DNA of 64,000 bases from Rhodobacteraceae bacterium UBA6213 (GTDB lineage Bacteria > Pseudomonadota > Alphaproteobacteria > Rhodobacterales > Rhodobacteraceae): assembly GCA_002421605.1 (NCBI GenBank), contig DISJ01000006.1, positions 62,001 through 126,000 on the forward strand, read 5' to 3'. The position numbers were made by a program, and so were the translations under genes. A model generated the notes under the pieces. That model ran no database searches. It worked only from the letters and a program-made list of their open reading frames with translations, and was not told the DNA's origin. Positions 1-7,699 of the stretch are shown here, in pieces (position 1 is the stretch's first letter; each line of letters begins with the position of its first letter).

Positions 1-747
1 GCCGATGCCATAGCGGTCGCGGCAGATTTCATCCCAAAGCTCGGTGAAGGCGCGCATCTTGCAAAGTTCGGTGACAAAGCGGATGCCCGCGTTAACGAAA
101 AAGCTGATGCGCCCAACCATTGCGGGAAATTCTGCGGCGACAACCTTGCCCCTCAGGTCGTCAAGCACCGCAATGGCCGTGGCCAGCGCATAGGCCAGTT
201 CCTGTTCCGGTGTCGCCCCTGCCTCTTGCAGATGGTAGGAACACACGTTCATCGGGTTCCACTTCGGCAGGTGTTCCGCCGTATAGGCCGCAACATCGGT
301 GATGAGGCGCAGCGAGGGTTTGGGCGGGCAGATATAGGTGCCGCGCGACAGATATTCTTTTACCAGATCGTTTTGCACCGTGCCTTGCAGGGCCGCCACA
401 TCGGCGCCCTGTTCCTCGGCCACGGCGATGTAAAGCGCCAGCAGCCACGGCGCGGTGGCGTTGATGGTCATCGAGGTGTTCATCTGATCGAGCGGGATGC
501 CCAGAAACAGCGCCCGCATGTCGCCCAGATGGCAAACCGGCACGCCCACCTTGCCAACTTCGCCGCGCGCAAGTTCGTGGTCGCTATCGTAACCGGTCTG
601 GGTCGGCAGATCGAAAGCCACGGAAAGCCCGGTCTGACCCTTTGCAAGATTGGCGCGGTAAAGCTCGTTTGACGCGGCAGCGGTCGAATGGCCCGCATAG
701 GTGCGAAACAGCCAGGGGTTGTCCTTGCGGGCAGCGGGCGTGGTCAT
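1..747 (-). CDS. ecm: Ethylmalonyl-CoA mutase (N-terminal 249 residues; runs off the window)
   Basis: Reverse-strand reading frame open from an ATG at 747 to the window edge, so only the N-terminal part is present. Motifs such as PWLFRTYAGHSTA, GLSVAFDLPTQTGYDSDH and NTSMTINATAPWLLALY are those of the B12-dependent acyl-CoA mutase large-subunit family, and the match is closest to ethylmalonyl-CoA mutase, which converts (2R)-ethylmalonyl-CoA to methylsuccinyl-CoA in the ethylmalonyl-CoA pathway. GGAGG lies 4 nt before the start. The gene is divergent from ccr, the enzyme that makes its substrate. The C-terminal cobalamin-binding region is not in view. Methylmalonyl-CoA mutase is the alternative, less likely given ccr nearby. 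Confidence 0.93.
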   Translation of the reverse strand, partial: MTTPAARKDNPWLFRTYAGHSTAAASNELYRANLAKGQTGLSVAFDLPTQTGYDSDHELARGEVGKVGVPVCHLGDMRALFLGIPLDQMNTSMTINATAPWLLALYIAVAEEQGADVAALQGTVQNDLVKEYLSRGTYICPPKPSLRLITDVAAYTAEHLPKWNPMNVCSYHLQEAGATPEQELAYALATAIAVLDDLRGKVVAAEFPAMVGRISFFVNAGIRFVTELCKMRAFTELWDEICRDRYGIG

Positions 748-975
748 GAAGCCTCCGGGTCGCTCCGCAAGAAAGTTGCGGCACCTGCGGGTTTAGGCGA
801 AAGATTGTATCGCTGTCAATTCGCCGCGCCGCGGCAAGAATCTTTGCGGTGCAGCGCGGAATTTTTGTTGCAAATTATCAGCTTTGCGCGAATTCTTGGC
901 TTGTGGGCGAGGGAATGCTGGCGCCCCGTCAAAGGCGTGAGGATGGCGCGTCTGAAAAAATGAAAGGGGTTTGTT

Positions 976-1308
976 ATGCTTTATCGTTCGTTTCTTAATC
1001 TCGCACTTGGAACCGCTTTGGTGGCTGCGACTGCGATTCCTGCAGCCGCGCTCGACCGTCGTGTGCGGATTGTGAATAATACTGGCTATACGATGGTGGA
1101 ATTCTACGGTTCACACACCGATGCGAGAACGTGGCAGGAAGACATCCTTGGCCGCGACGTGCTCAACCCCTACTCGTCAGTAAACGTCAACTTCGACGAT
1201 GGCACCGGATACTGCATCTTTGACTTCAAGGCGGTGTTCAACAATGGCCGCGAAGCGGTAGATTACAATATCAACGTATGCGAAATTGGGTCATTCACCT
1301 ACAACTAA
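976..1308 (+). CDS. Small secreted protein of unknown function (110 aa)
   Basis: The first 25 residues form a Sec signal peptide ending in an AxA-like site (IPAAALDRR). The mature part is about 85 residues, with two cysteines (in GYCIFDF and NVCEIG) that could form a disulfide in the periplasm. Aromatic and Asn-rich beta-type sequence follows (RVRIVNNTGYTMVEFYGSH). AAAGGGG lies upstream of the ATG at 976. I do not recognise the family. It sits alone between the divergent ecm and ccr genes, so it could share their regulation, but nothing in its sequence ties it to acetyl-CoA assimilation. Confidence 0.7.
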   Translation: MLYRSFLNLALGTALVAATAIPAAALDRRVRIVNNTGYTMVEFYGSHTDARTWQEDILGRDVLNPYSSVNVNFDDGTGYCIFDFKAVFNNGREAVDYNINVCEIGSFTYN

Positions 1309-1488
1309 AGTAACGGATCAGGATGACTGAGGTCGGGCCAACGCCCGGCCGCTCGCGTTTTCTGGGTCATAAAATTACAAAATCGCAACGTCAGGCATTG
1401 CATTGTTGCGCGGCGACCCGTATTTCCTCGGCAGACGCCCCGATTCTGCGCTGCGGCATCGCCGTGCGCACCTGCTGCAGGAGTGACC

Positions 1489-2784
1489 ATGGCCCTCGAC
1501 CCGAAAGCTGACATCGCCCCCTACGACGCGCCGCTGAAGGATCTTTATGAGATCGGCGAAATGCCACCCCTTGGGCATGTTCCCGCAAAAATGTACGCTT
1601 GGGCGATAAGGCGCGAACGGCACGGCGAGCCGGAACAGGCGATGCAGGCCGAGGTAGTCGATACCTGGCAGATCGACAGCCACGAAGTGCTGGTGATGGT
1701 GATGGCCGCAGGGGTCAACTACAACGGCGTCTGGGCGGGTCTTGGCACCCCTGTCAGCCCGTTCGATGGGCACAAAGCACCCTACCACATCGCCGGTTCG
1801 GATGCGGCGGGCATCATCTGGGCGGTGGGCGACAAGGTCAAACGCTGGAAAGTCGGCGACGAAGTCGTGGTGCATTGCAATCAGGACGATGGCGACGACG
1901 AAGAATGCAACGGCGGCGACCCGATGTTTTCAACCAGCCAGCGGATCTGGGGCTATGAGACGCCAGACGGCAGCTTTGCCCAGTTCACGCGCGTTCAGGC
2001 ACAGCAGCTGATGGCGCGGCCACGGCACCTAACTTGGGAAGAAAGCGCCTGCTACACGCTAACGCTGGCCACAGCTTACCGGATGCTATTCGGCCACCGC
2101 CCGCACATCCTGAAACCCGGCGACAATGTGCTGGTCTGGGGCGCTTCGGGCGGGCTTGGTTCTTTCGCGATCCAGTTGATCAACGCGGCCGGGGCCAACG
2201 CGATTGGGGTGATTTCGGAAGAAGACAAGCGTCAATTCGTGATGGCGATGGGCGCCAAAGGTGTCATCAACCGCAAAAACTTCAACTGCTGGGGCCAGAT
2301 GCCCAAGGTCGGCACTCCGGAATACGCCGTATGGTTCAAGGAAACGCGCAAGTTCGGCGCGGCGATCTGGGAAATCACTGGCAAGGGCAATAACGTCGAC
2401 ATGGTGTTCGAACACCCCGGCGAGGCAACCTTTCCGGTCAGCGTTTTTGTGGTCAAGCGCGGCGGCATGGTGGTGATCTGCGCAGGCACCACCGGCTACA
2501 ATCTCACCTTTGATGTGCGCTATCTGTGGATGCATCAAAAACGTGTGCAAGGCAGCCACTTTGCCAACCTCAAGCAGGCGAGTGCTGCCAACAAGCTGAT
2601 GTTAGAGCGCCGCCTTGACCCGGCGATGAGCGAGGTCTTTCCTTGGGCCGAGATACCAGCGGCGCATACCAAGATGTATAAGAACCTGCACAAGCCCGGA
2701 AACATGGCGGTCTTGGTGCAAGCCCCACGGCCGGGGCTGCGCACATTCGAAGACGCGCTTGCTGCCGGACAAGGCGACATCTGA
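1489..2784 (+). CDS. ccr: Crotonyl-CoA carboxylase/reductase
   Basis: 431-residue zinc-independent MDR-family enzyme that reductively carboxylates crotonyl-CoA to (2S)-ethylmalonyl-CoA with NADPH, the signature step of the ethylmalonyl-CoA pathway for acetyl-CoA assimilation in the cytoplasm. Diagnostic segments are GVNYNGVWAGLGTPVSPFDG, HCNQDDGDDEECNGGDPMFS and the nucleotide-binding VWGASGGLGSFAIQL. I chose ATG 1489 because GGAG lies 6 nt before it; a GTG two codons upstream is also in frame. Divergent from ecm about 740 bp away. Full family length. Confidence 0.97.
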   Translation: MALDPKADIAPYDAPLKDLYEIGEMPPLGHVPAKMYAWAIRRERHGEPEQAMQAEVVDTWQIDSHEVLVMVMAAGVNYNGVWAGLGTPVSPFDGHKAPYHIAGSDAAGIIWAVGDKVKRWKVGDEVVVHCNQDDGDDEECNGGDPMFSTSQRIWGYETPDGSFAQFTRVQAQQLMARPRHLTWEESACYTLTLATAYRMLFGHRPHILKPGDNVLVWGASGGLGSFAIQLINAAGANAIGVISEEDKRQFVMAMGAKGVINRKNFNCWGQMPKVGTPEYAVWFKETRKFGAAIWEITGKGNNVDMVFEHPGEATFPVSVFVVKRGGMVVICAGTTGYNLTFDVRYLWMHQKRVQGSHFANLKQASAANKLMLERRLDPAMSEVFPWAEIPAAHTKMYKNLHKPGNMAVLVQAPRPGLRTFEDALAAGQGDI

Positions 2785-2958
2785 GCAAACCCACGCGATT
2801 GTGAATGTTGCGCTTTGGGGCTAAAAGAGCGCGAATGGCGCGACAAAAGCTCTTAATGGGGTGCCTCAAGGGGCTGATCTGGCATATTTTTTCTTTTCTG
2901 CACGACAGATTGCAACCTTTGCAGCAGGGCCTAGGCGCTACCTGCGCGCAATTGCCAC

Positions 2959-2972
2959 TTGATTTGCGTCAT
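2959..2972 (+). promoter_or_regulatory. FNR/CRP-family-like box upstream of the redox module
   Basis: TTGATTTGCGTCAT fits TTGAT-N4-(A/G)TCAA except for the last base. The same degenerate form TTGAT-N4-GTCAT occurs at 5941-5954 before the secreted propeller gene. Sharing of the box by two promoters of one module supports a real site for an FnrL/Nnr/CRP-type regulator. Which regulator binds it cannot be told from sequence. Confidence 0.4.
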
Positions 2973-2990
2973 GTTCACGTCAAGACGCTT

Positions 2991-3020
2991 CACCTAGGTG
3001 GGCGTCACTTCGTTGACGCC
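2991..3020. promoter_or_regulatory. Palindrome plus inverted repeat, possible operator
   Basis: CACCTAGGTG is perfectly self-complementary and abuts GGCGTCA-cttcgt-TGACGCC, a 7-bp inverted repeat. No U-tract follows, so this is not a normal terminator. It lies 70-100 bp before the CcdA-like gene, where an operator or a 5' leader hairpin would be expected. Confidence 0.35.
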
Positions 3021-3090
3021 TGCGCTGGCGCATAAACCCCGGCCCTACGCGCCAATGTTCAGGGCCTGAAGAGACCGAGGATCGAGGATC

Positions 3091-4506
3091 ATGACGACTG
3101 GAATCGACGCCGCCCCGAAGGCAGGCGCACCATCGCCGGATACTGGCACGCCGGGCTTCGGCAAGGCCGTGGTGCTTGCCCTGACGCTTGTCATCACACT
3201 TGTGCTGGCCTCTGGCTGGCTAATCATGCCCTATTTTTTCGAGGGCAAGTCAATCCTGACCGACATTTCCGATCAGGTTGCCGCCGACCGGACTACCCAG
3301 CAACGCACGCTTGGGCAGGTCATGACCCGCGTGCACAATGGCGTCGCGGAAGAAGGTGGCGTTGGCTTCGATGTCGACGCGCTTTTTGCCTCGCCCACCT
3401 ATTTCGAGCGCACCACCGCACCCAAGGTGCGCGAGCGTTACGAGCTTGATAAAAACATTGTGTTTTTCGTCAACGAGTCGACGCATATCGATCTGCTGAC
3501 GCAGGAATTGCCGCGGATCGAGCTTTATGTCGATGGCGTACGGTATGAGCCGACCCTCGTCGATGGCCCGATGTTTACCGACCACCACCGCACCTCGGAT
3601 GTGCGCTTTGCCGCGCAGGATGCTAACGGGCGCGACATCATCACACCCGACACCAAAGAGCTGACGCTCTTGGTGCGCAACAGTTACGACCCTGAAGACG
3701 CGCCGCGCACCCTGACCTGGAACCTGCCGATCGACTATCCGGCAGAGGAAAACGTGCTGTCCTCGCCCACGCTGATTGCGGCGCTGTCTGCTGGCCTGCT
3801 TTCGGCCACGCTGACGCCCTGCCTGTTGCAGTTGCTGATTGTTTATATGGCAACGCTGACTGGCCTGAGCGCCGAGCAGATGTCGCGCGGGGATTCGGTG
3901 CCGATGGTAACGCGCCGCCGTATGCTTTTGATCGCGCTGGTGTTCGTGGCAGGGTTTACCGCGTTCTATACATTTGCTGGTGCGGTAATCGGCTATGCCG
4001 GGCGCTCGGCGCAGATCATCTTCGATTCCGCCAGCCGCGAAATGGCGATTGGTACCGGCGTGCTGGTCATCATCATGGGCGTCTGGATGGGCATCAAATC
4101 GCGCGCACCGCTGGTGTGCCGTATGCCGATGCCCAAAAGCGTTAGCGGCGGCGACAGCACCGGATATGTGCGTTCGTTCCTGCTGTCGGTGGGCTTTTCG
4201 CTTGGCTGCATGGTCTGCTTTTCTGGGGCAATCGTGGCGACCTTGCTGGTCTATGTCGGCATGCTCGGCTCGGCCTCGGTTGGCGCTACGATCCTGTTCG
4301 TGTTCTCGATGGGGGTGGCGATTCCGTTTCTTGCGGCCGCATTCTTCCTGTCGCGCACGATGAGCGCGATGCAGTGGATCTCGCGCTACACGCCACAGAT
4401 TGGCTTTGTCAGCATGGTGGTGATCGTAGCGTTCGGATTGGTGCTGATAACCGACAACTTCCATACAGTAAGCGACATCATCTATCCCTGGCTCGGTCTG
4501 AATTGA
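3091..4506 (+). CDS. CcdA-like membrane protein with an added N-terminal periplasmic domain
   Basis: 471 residues. One membrane segment at about 27-49 is followed by an extracytoplasmic domain (about 55-220), then about six membrane segments (225-460) resembling CcdA/DsbD thiol-disulfide carriers. The CcdA-like part has LTPCLLQLL (Cys244) in its first helix and SLGCMVCFSG (Cys373, Cys376) in the fourth, so a redox-active Cys pair across the membrane is plausible. CcdA proteins pass reductant to the periplasm for cytochrome c maturation or for metal-site thiols. Here the gene precedes two beta-propellers and three cytochromes c, which suggests it serves that module. The fused N-terminal domain is not usual for CcdA and I do not recognise it. 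GAGGATC precedes the ATG. Confidence 0.75.
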   Translation: MTTGIDAAPKAGAPSPDTGTPGFGKAVVLALTLVITLVLASGWLIMPYFFEGKSILTDISDQVAADRTTQQRTLGQVMTRVHNGVAEEGGVGFDVDALFASPTYFERTTAPKVRERYELDKNIVFFVNESTHIDLLTQELPRIELYVDGVRYEPTLVDGPMFTDHHRTSDVRFAAQDANGRDIITPDTKELTLLVRNSYDPEDAPRTLTWNLPIDYPAEENVLSSPTLIAALSAGLLSATLTPCLLQLLIVYMATLTGLSAEQMSRGDSVPMVTRRRMLLIALVFVAGFTAFYTFAGAVIGYAGRSAQIIFDSASREMAIGTGVLVIIMGVWMGIKSRAPLVCRMPMPKSVSGGDSTGYVRSFLLSVGFSLGCMVCFSGAIVATLLVYVGMLGSASVGATILFVFSMGVAIPFLAAAFFLSRTMSAMQWISRYTPQIGFVSMVVIVAFGLVLITDNFHTVSDIIYPWLGLN

Positions 4507-4541
4507 TCGGTAGGGCATAAACTTGGGGAAAGGGTACAAAA

Positions 4542-5780
4542 ATGAACGGTAAGGTGCTGGGCTCAATCGCGGCGGTGGTCGTGGTGGCAGCCGCGGCGGC
4601 AGGCTATTTCTTCTTCGGTGCGGAGAAGAAGGTCATGCTGGGGGATATCGAGCTATACGTCTTTGTTCAAAGCACGACGACGCCGGAACTTGCGGTGATC
4701 GACGTGGCACACGAGGAACTGGTGACACGTGTGCGGCTGGCCGCTGTGCCAGACGTGATGGTAGTGGCCAAGGAACCCAAGCGGGTGATCTACGCCAACC
4801 GCGCCACCAACTCGGTGCATATCTATGACATCGCAACGCAGGCCGACGACGCGGTGATCACGTTGCCGTTTTCGCCCGACAACATGGTGATGAGCCCCGA
4901 TAGCTTCATGATCGCGGCGACTGACACGGAAACCGGTCAGTTTGGGGCGATCGACATCGAGGCGACGCTTACTGCGGCGCGCGAGATGGGAGCCGGAACC
5001 AGCGTGTTTACGCCAAGCGATCTGGTGGAAAAGAAACTGGGATTCGTGCTTGAGCAGACCTTCTACAAGCCCAGCAAAGTGGTGTTCTCGGACGATTCGG
5101 TGTTCGTTTTCATCGCGGACTCGCTGACGGGCATCTTGAGCACGATCGACACCGCCTCTGGTGCGGTGCTTGATCCGATCCAGCTTTCGCTCCACGTGGG
5201 CGTGGTTGATGACCCCGATGGCGACGAGCTGAGCGCGCTGACACGCACACCGGACGGGCTTTATGGTCTGGTGACGCAGAATACCGACGGCTTCGTGTCG
5301 ATCGTCAACATGCGCAGTTGGGCAGAGAACTTGGTGTTGCGTGTCGGTAGGGGTGCCTCGCGCGCCTATGGCACGGCAGACGGCATCTACATGATGGTCG
5401 GCAACGATCTGGACAAAACCATGACGGTGCTCAAAACCGACCCGTGGGAAGTCGCGGCAACACTGCCGGCTGTGGCCGGTGTGACGTCTATCTCGACCGG
5501 GTTCTTTGAAAAGCTCGCCTATGTCGTATCAAACCCGGAAAACCGGGTAGCGGTCATCAACCTCGAAACATTGACCAACGACGCCTACATCGACCTACCT
5601 GGCGGCCCCGGGGTGGGCATTGCTGACGCGGACGGCAAAAAGCTCTACGTGCCGCTGCACGATTCAAACTCGCTTGCGGTGATCGACATCTACAACATGC
5701 GTGTGCACAAGATCATCCCGAACGTGACCGAAGCACCTTGGGGCGTGGCAATGGCTTCGACCAACAACTACTGTCACTGA
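4542..5780 (+). CDS. Membrane-anchored YncE/YVTN-type beta-propeller protein
   Basis: 412 residues. An uncleaved N-terminal membrane segment (about 5-25) anchors a periplasmic domain built of repeated units such as TPELAVIDVAHEELVTRVRL, NRVAVINLETLTNDAYIDLP and NSLAVIDIYNMRVHKIIP, typical of YVTN/YncE beta-propellers. Unlike the next gene it has very few histidines, so it is more likely a scaffold or partner than a metal enzyme. It follows the CcdA-like gene by 35 bp and is probably co-transcribed with it. A strong hairpin terminator follows. Function unknown. Confidence 0.8.
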   Translation: MNGKVLGSIAAVVVVAAAAAGYFFFGAEKKVMLGDIELYVFVQSTTTPELAVIDVAHEELVTRVRLAAVPDVMVVAKEPKRVIYANRATNSVHIYDIATQADDAVITLPFSPDNMVMSPDSFMIAATDTETGQFGAIDIEATLTAAREMGAGTSVFTPSDLVEKKLGFVLEQTFYKPSKVVFSDDSVFVFIADSLTGILSTIDTASGAVLDPIQLSLHVGVVDDPDGDELSALTRTPDGLYGLVTQNTDGFVSIVNMRSWAENLVLRVGRGASRAYGTADGIYMMVGNDLDKTMTVLKTDPWEVAATLPAVAGVTSISTGFFEKLAYVVSNPENRVAVINLETLTNDAYIDLPGGPGVGIADADGKKLYVPLHDSNSLAVIDIYNMRVHKIIPNVTEAPWGVAMASTNNYCH

Positions 5781-5805
5781 CCAAGTTCAGCGGACATACG
5801 CTTGC

Positions 5806-5839
5806 GGGACGCCGAATCCTTTCGGCGCCCTTGCTTTTT
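5806..5839 (+). terminator. Rho-independent terminator
   Basis: GGGACGCCGAA pairs with TTCGGCGCCC (one bulge) around a short loop, followed by TTGCTTTTT. It ends the unit formed by the CcdA-like and anchored propeller genes. Confidence 0.8.
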
Positions 5840-5940
5840 ACAGGTTTTCTGATTTTTGCACCCATCGTTCTTGAATATTGATTCGAATTCCCTCCTGCGT
5901 CAATTTGGCCATGTTTTGGTGCGCCTACGCACACAAAAAC

Positions 5941-5954
5941 TTGATCTATGTCAT
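5941..5954 (+). promoter_or_regulatory. FNR/CRP-family-like box before the secreted propeller
   Basis: TTGATCTATGTCAT, one base from the FNR-type consensus TTGAT-N4-GTCAA, 100 bp upstream of the start codon at 6054. It matches the box at 2959-2972 in both half-sites. It suggests that the secreted propeller has its own promoter under the same regulator. Confidence 0.42.
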
Positions 5955-6053
5955 ATAGACCACCCCCTATAACCTCTAGGTTCCACCCAGTCGCCATCGC
6001 GGTTTGTTGACTCGCAGCGGTCGTGTTTGGCGCCTTGTAGAGAGGATCAACTC

Positions 6054-7487
6054 ATGAAACTTCATCTTTCCACGATGGCCCTGCTTGCGGGTGCTTCGAT
6101 GATGGCAATGACCACGTCGGCAACCGCCGGCGCCATGGACATTCCCGGTTACGAAGCCGCAGTCGCTGCCGCTGCAACGGCCGGCTGGGCAAACGCTGAA
6201 TCGGATCGTGGCGGCCTGTTCCTGGTCGCGCAATTTGATTCGTCGGGACCCGACGCTTGGGACCCGGTTGCCCACCCGCTGGTCTATGTGACCTCGGAAT
6301 CGCACGCCAACCCGAACCCGAACCGCACCCTTCCGGGCGGCTTCGCTGGCTTCCAGCTGGTTGACGCGATGACCAAAGAATCGATCTACGGCTTCATCGC
6401 TGCAGAAACCGAAAAGACCTCGGGGATGCGCGGCGCGCCGCACGGTGTTGCTCTGTCGCCCGACGGCGCCTGGGCCTACCTCGGCTGGTCGGAAGTTGAC
6501 GATTCGGTCACCGGCTACACCTCCTACGTCGCGGTTGTGAACGTCCGCACGATGAAGGTCGACAAGCTGATCAAGCAAGAGTCGCGCTTCCGTGGCGCCC
6601 CGCGCGCCCAGCGTCTGCACCACATCCAATCGTGGACCGACGTGGACGGCAACGACAACGTGGTTCTGCAGTGGGGCTTCGGCGCTGACGGCGGCCCGCA
6701 CCACATCCTCGACCCGAATGCCAACAACACTGTGAAGCGTTCGATCACCTACGAAGACGTCCAAGTGATGGGTCACCCCTTCACCACGCCTTCGAACGAT
6801 GGCAAAATGCTTTACGTCTCGATCGGTTCGCCTGAAATCCGTGAAGCCGACTCGCACCATGCGGCCGGCGTAGCGAAAGTGAACCTCGACACCGGCGCCG
6901 TGACCAACGTCATGGGCTTCGGCAACCACCCGATCGGGATCACCCACTCGGCCGACGGCTTGTTCACCTACGTCGTCGATGGTCACGGTAGCATGGTCTA
7001 CAAGCTCGACGACACCACCAACGAAATCGTTGGCAAGGCGAGCGCTGGCGTGGCTGGCCCCTACGGTCTGTGCATGAACTGGGACGAAAGCCTCATGTTC
7101 GTGGACGGCAAAGGCGAAGGCTCGCACAACATCGGTTCGGTGCTGGGCGTGATCGACCTCAAGACCTTCGCCCCGGCCCGCGCTGGCTTCTTCCAGCAGC
7201 CCATCTTCCTGGGTGGTTCGGCGAACTCGGTTGACCACTGCATCCTGCATCCCGATCCGGCTGTGAACGAGATCTGGGTTTCGAACATGAACGGCTGGGA
7301 AACCATCGTTCTTGATCTGAACACCAATACCCCGGAAGCTTGGATCCCCACCGTGCACGGCGGCGACACCCACTCGGGTGGCTTCTATGCCTACAACGGC
7401 TGGGATGGCGAAGTGCTGACCGACATGGGCGGCATCAAATCGCAGCGCATCCGCGATCTGTCGCTGGCCGCGATCGCTGCCCGCTAA
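6054..7487 (+). CDS. Secreted His-rich beta-propeller protein, candidate metal (copper) oxidoreductase
   Basis: 477 residues with a Sec signal peptide (about 1-26). The rest is a beta-propeller (for example GVALSPDGAWAYLGWSEVDD and HPIGITHSADGLFTYVVDG). The mature part has 18 histidines, many in loop positions and in pairs: H84, H130 (APHG), H189-190, H216-217, H241, H268-269, H292, H298, H311, H358, H395, H399, H435 and H440 (VHGGDTHSGG). This pattern suggests a metal centre, as in the propeller domain of nitrous oxide reductase and in thiocyanate dehydrogenase, which carry His-ligated copper clusters. YncE-like structural proteins do not usually show it. Nearly all Asn codons are AAC and Phe codons TTC, suggesting high expression. 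ATG 6054 follows GAGAGGATC. It has its own promoter region and a strong terminator. Substrate unproven. Confidence 0.72.
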   Translation: MKLHLSTMALLAGASMMAMTTSATAGAMDIPGYEAAVAAAATAGWANAESDRGGLFLVAQFDSSGPDAWDPVAHPLVYVTSESHANPNPNRTLPGGFAGFQLVDAMTKESIYGFIAAETEKTSGMRGAPHGVALSPDGAWAYLGWSEVDDSVTGYTSYVAVVNVRTMKVDKLIKQESRFRGAPRAQRLHHIQSWTDVDGNDNVVLQWGFGADGGPHHILDPNANNTVKRSITYEDVQVMGHPFTTPSNDGKMLYVSIGSPEIREADSHHAAGVAKVNLDTGAVTNVMGFGNHPIGITHSADGLFTYVVDGHGSMVYKLDDTTNEIVGKASAGVAGPYGLCMNWDESLMFVDGKGEGSHNIGSVLGVIDLKTFAPARAGFFQQPIFLGGSANSVDHCILHPDPAVNEIWVSNMNGWETIVLDLNTNTPEAWIPTVHGGDTHSGGFYAYNGWDGEVLTDMGGIKSQRIRDLSLAAIAAR

Positions 7488-7520
7488 GAAGCACGGCATC
7501 GCTCGACTGAGCTGAAAATG

Positions 7521-7563
7521 GCCCGCAGCGCCGCAAGGCGCTGCGGGCTTCTCATATTTTTGA
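7521..7563 (+). terminator. Strong Rho-independent terminator
   Basis: A perfect 12-bp stem, GCCCGCAGCGCC / GGCGCTGCGGGC, with a GCAA tetraloop (7533-7536), followed by TTCTCATATTTTT. It ends the transcript of the secreted propeller. Confidence 0.9.
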
Positions 7564-7699
7564 GGCAAGGTGCGCAAACCGAGGCAATTGGTCGCGAAAG
7601 TTTACTGGAGTCGTTAACCTCCGCTACTTTCATTATTTGTTTCGGCTGCTAAAGTGCCGCCCTGTCAGTGGACCCCGACATCACCAAACGAGGATACGA

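Larger units (their letters stand above)
2785..3090. other. Intergenic region with likely regulatory elements
   Basis: 306 bases between ccr and the CcdA-like gene, with no convincing ORF. It is AT-rich around 2881-2905. It holds a TTGAT-N4-GTCAT box (2959-2972), a perfect 10-bp palindrome CACCTAGGTG (2991-3000) and, directly after it, an inverted repeat GGCGTCA-N6-TGACGCC (3001-3020) with no T-run. These probably belong to the promoter of the redox module starting at 3091. Confidence 0.5.

Noticed and set aside
3250..4566. 438-codon reverse-strand open frame opposite the CcdA-like gene
   Set aside because: Arg/His-rich composition typical of an antisense shadow; the forward frame has clear membrane helices and motifs.
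6054..7487. Methanethiol oxidase (MtoX/SBP56) as identity of the His-rich propeller
   Set aside because: Although MtoX is a periplasmic copper protein found with sHdr-type bacteria, none of the SBP56 sequence motifs I know are present.
5976..7577. 533-codon open frame on the reverse strand opposite the His-rich propeller
   Set aside because: It is the antisense shadow of a strongly biased high-GC gene, with no homology-like blocks, and it runs through the terminator hairpin.
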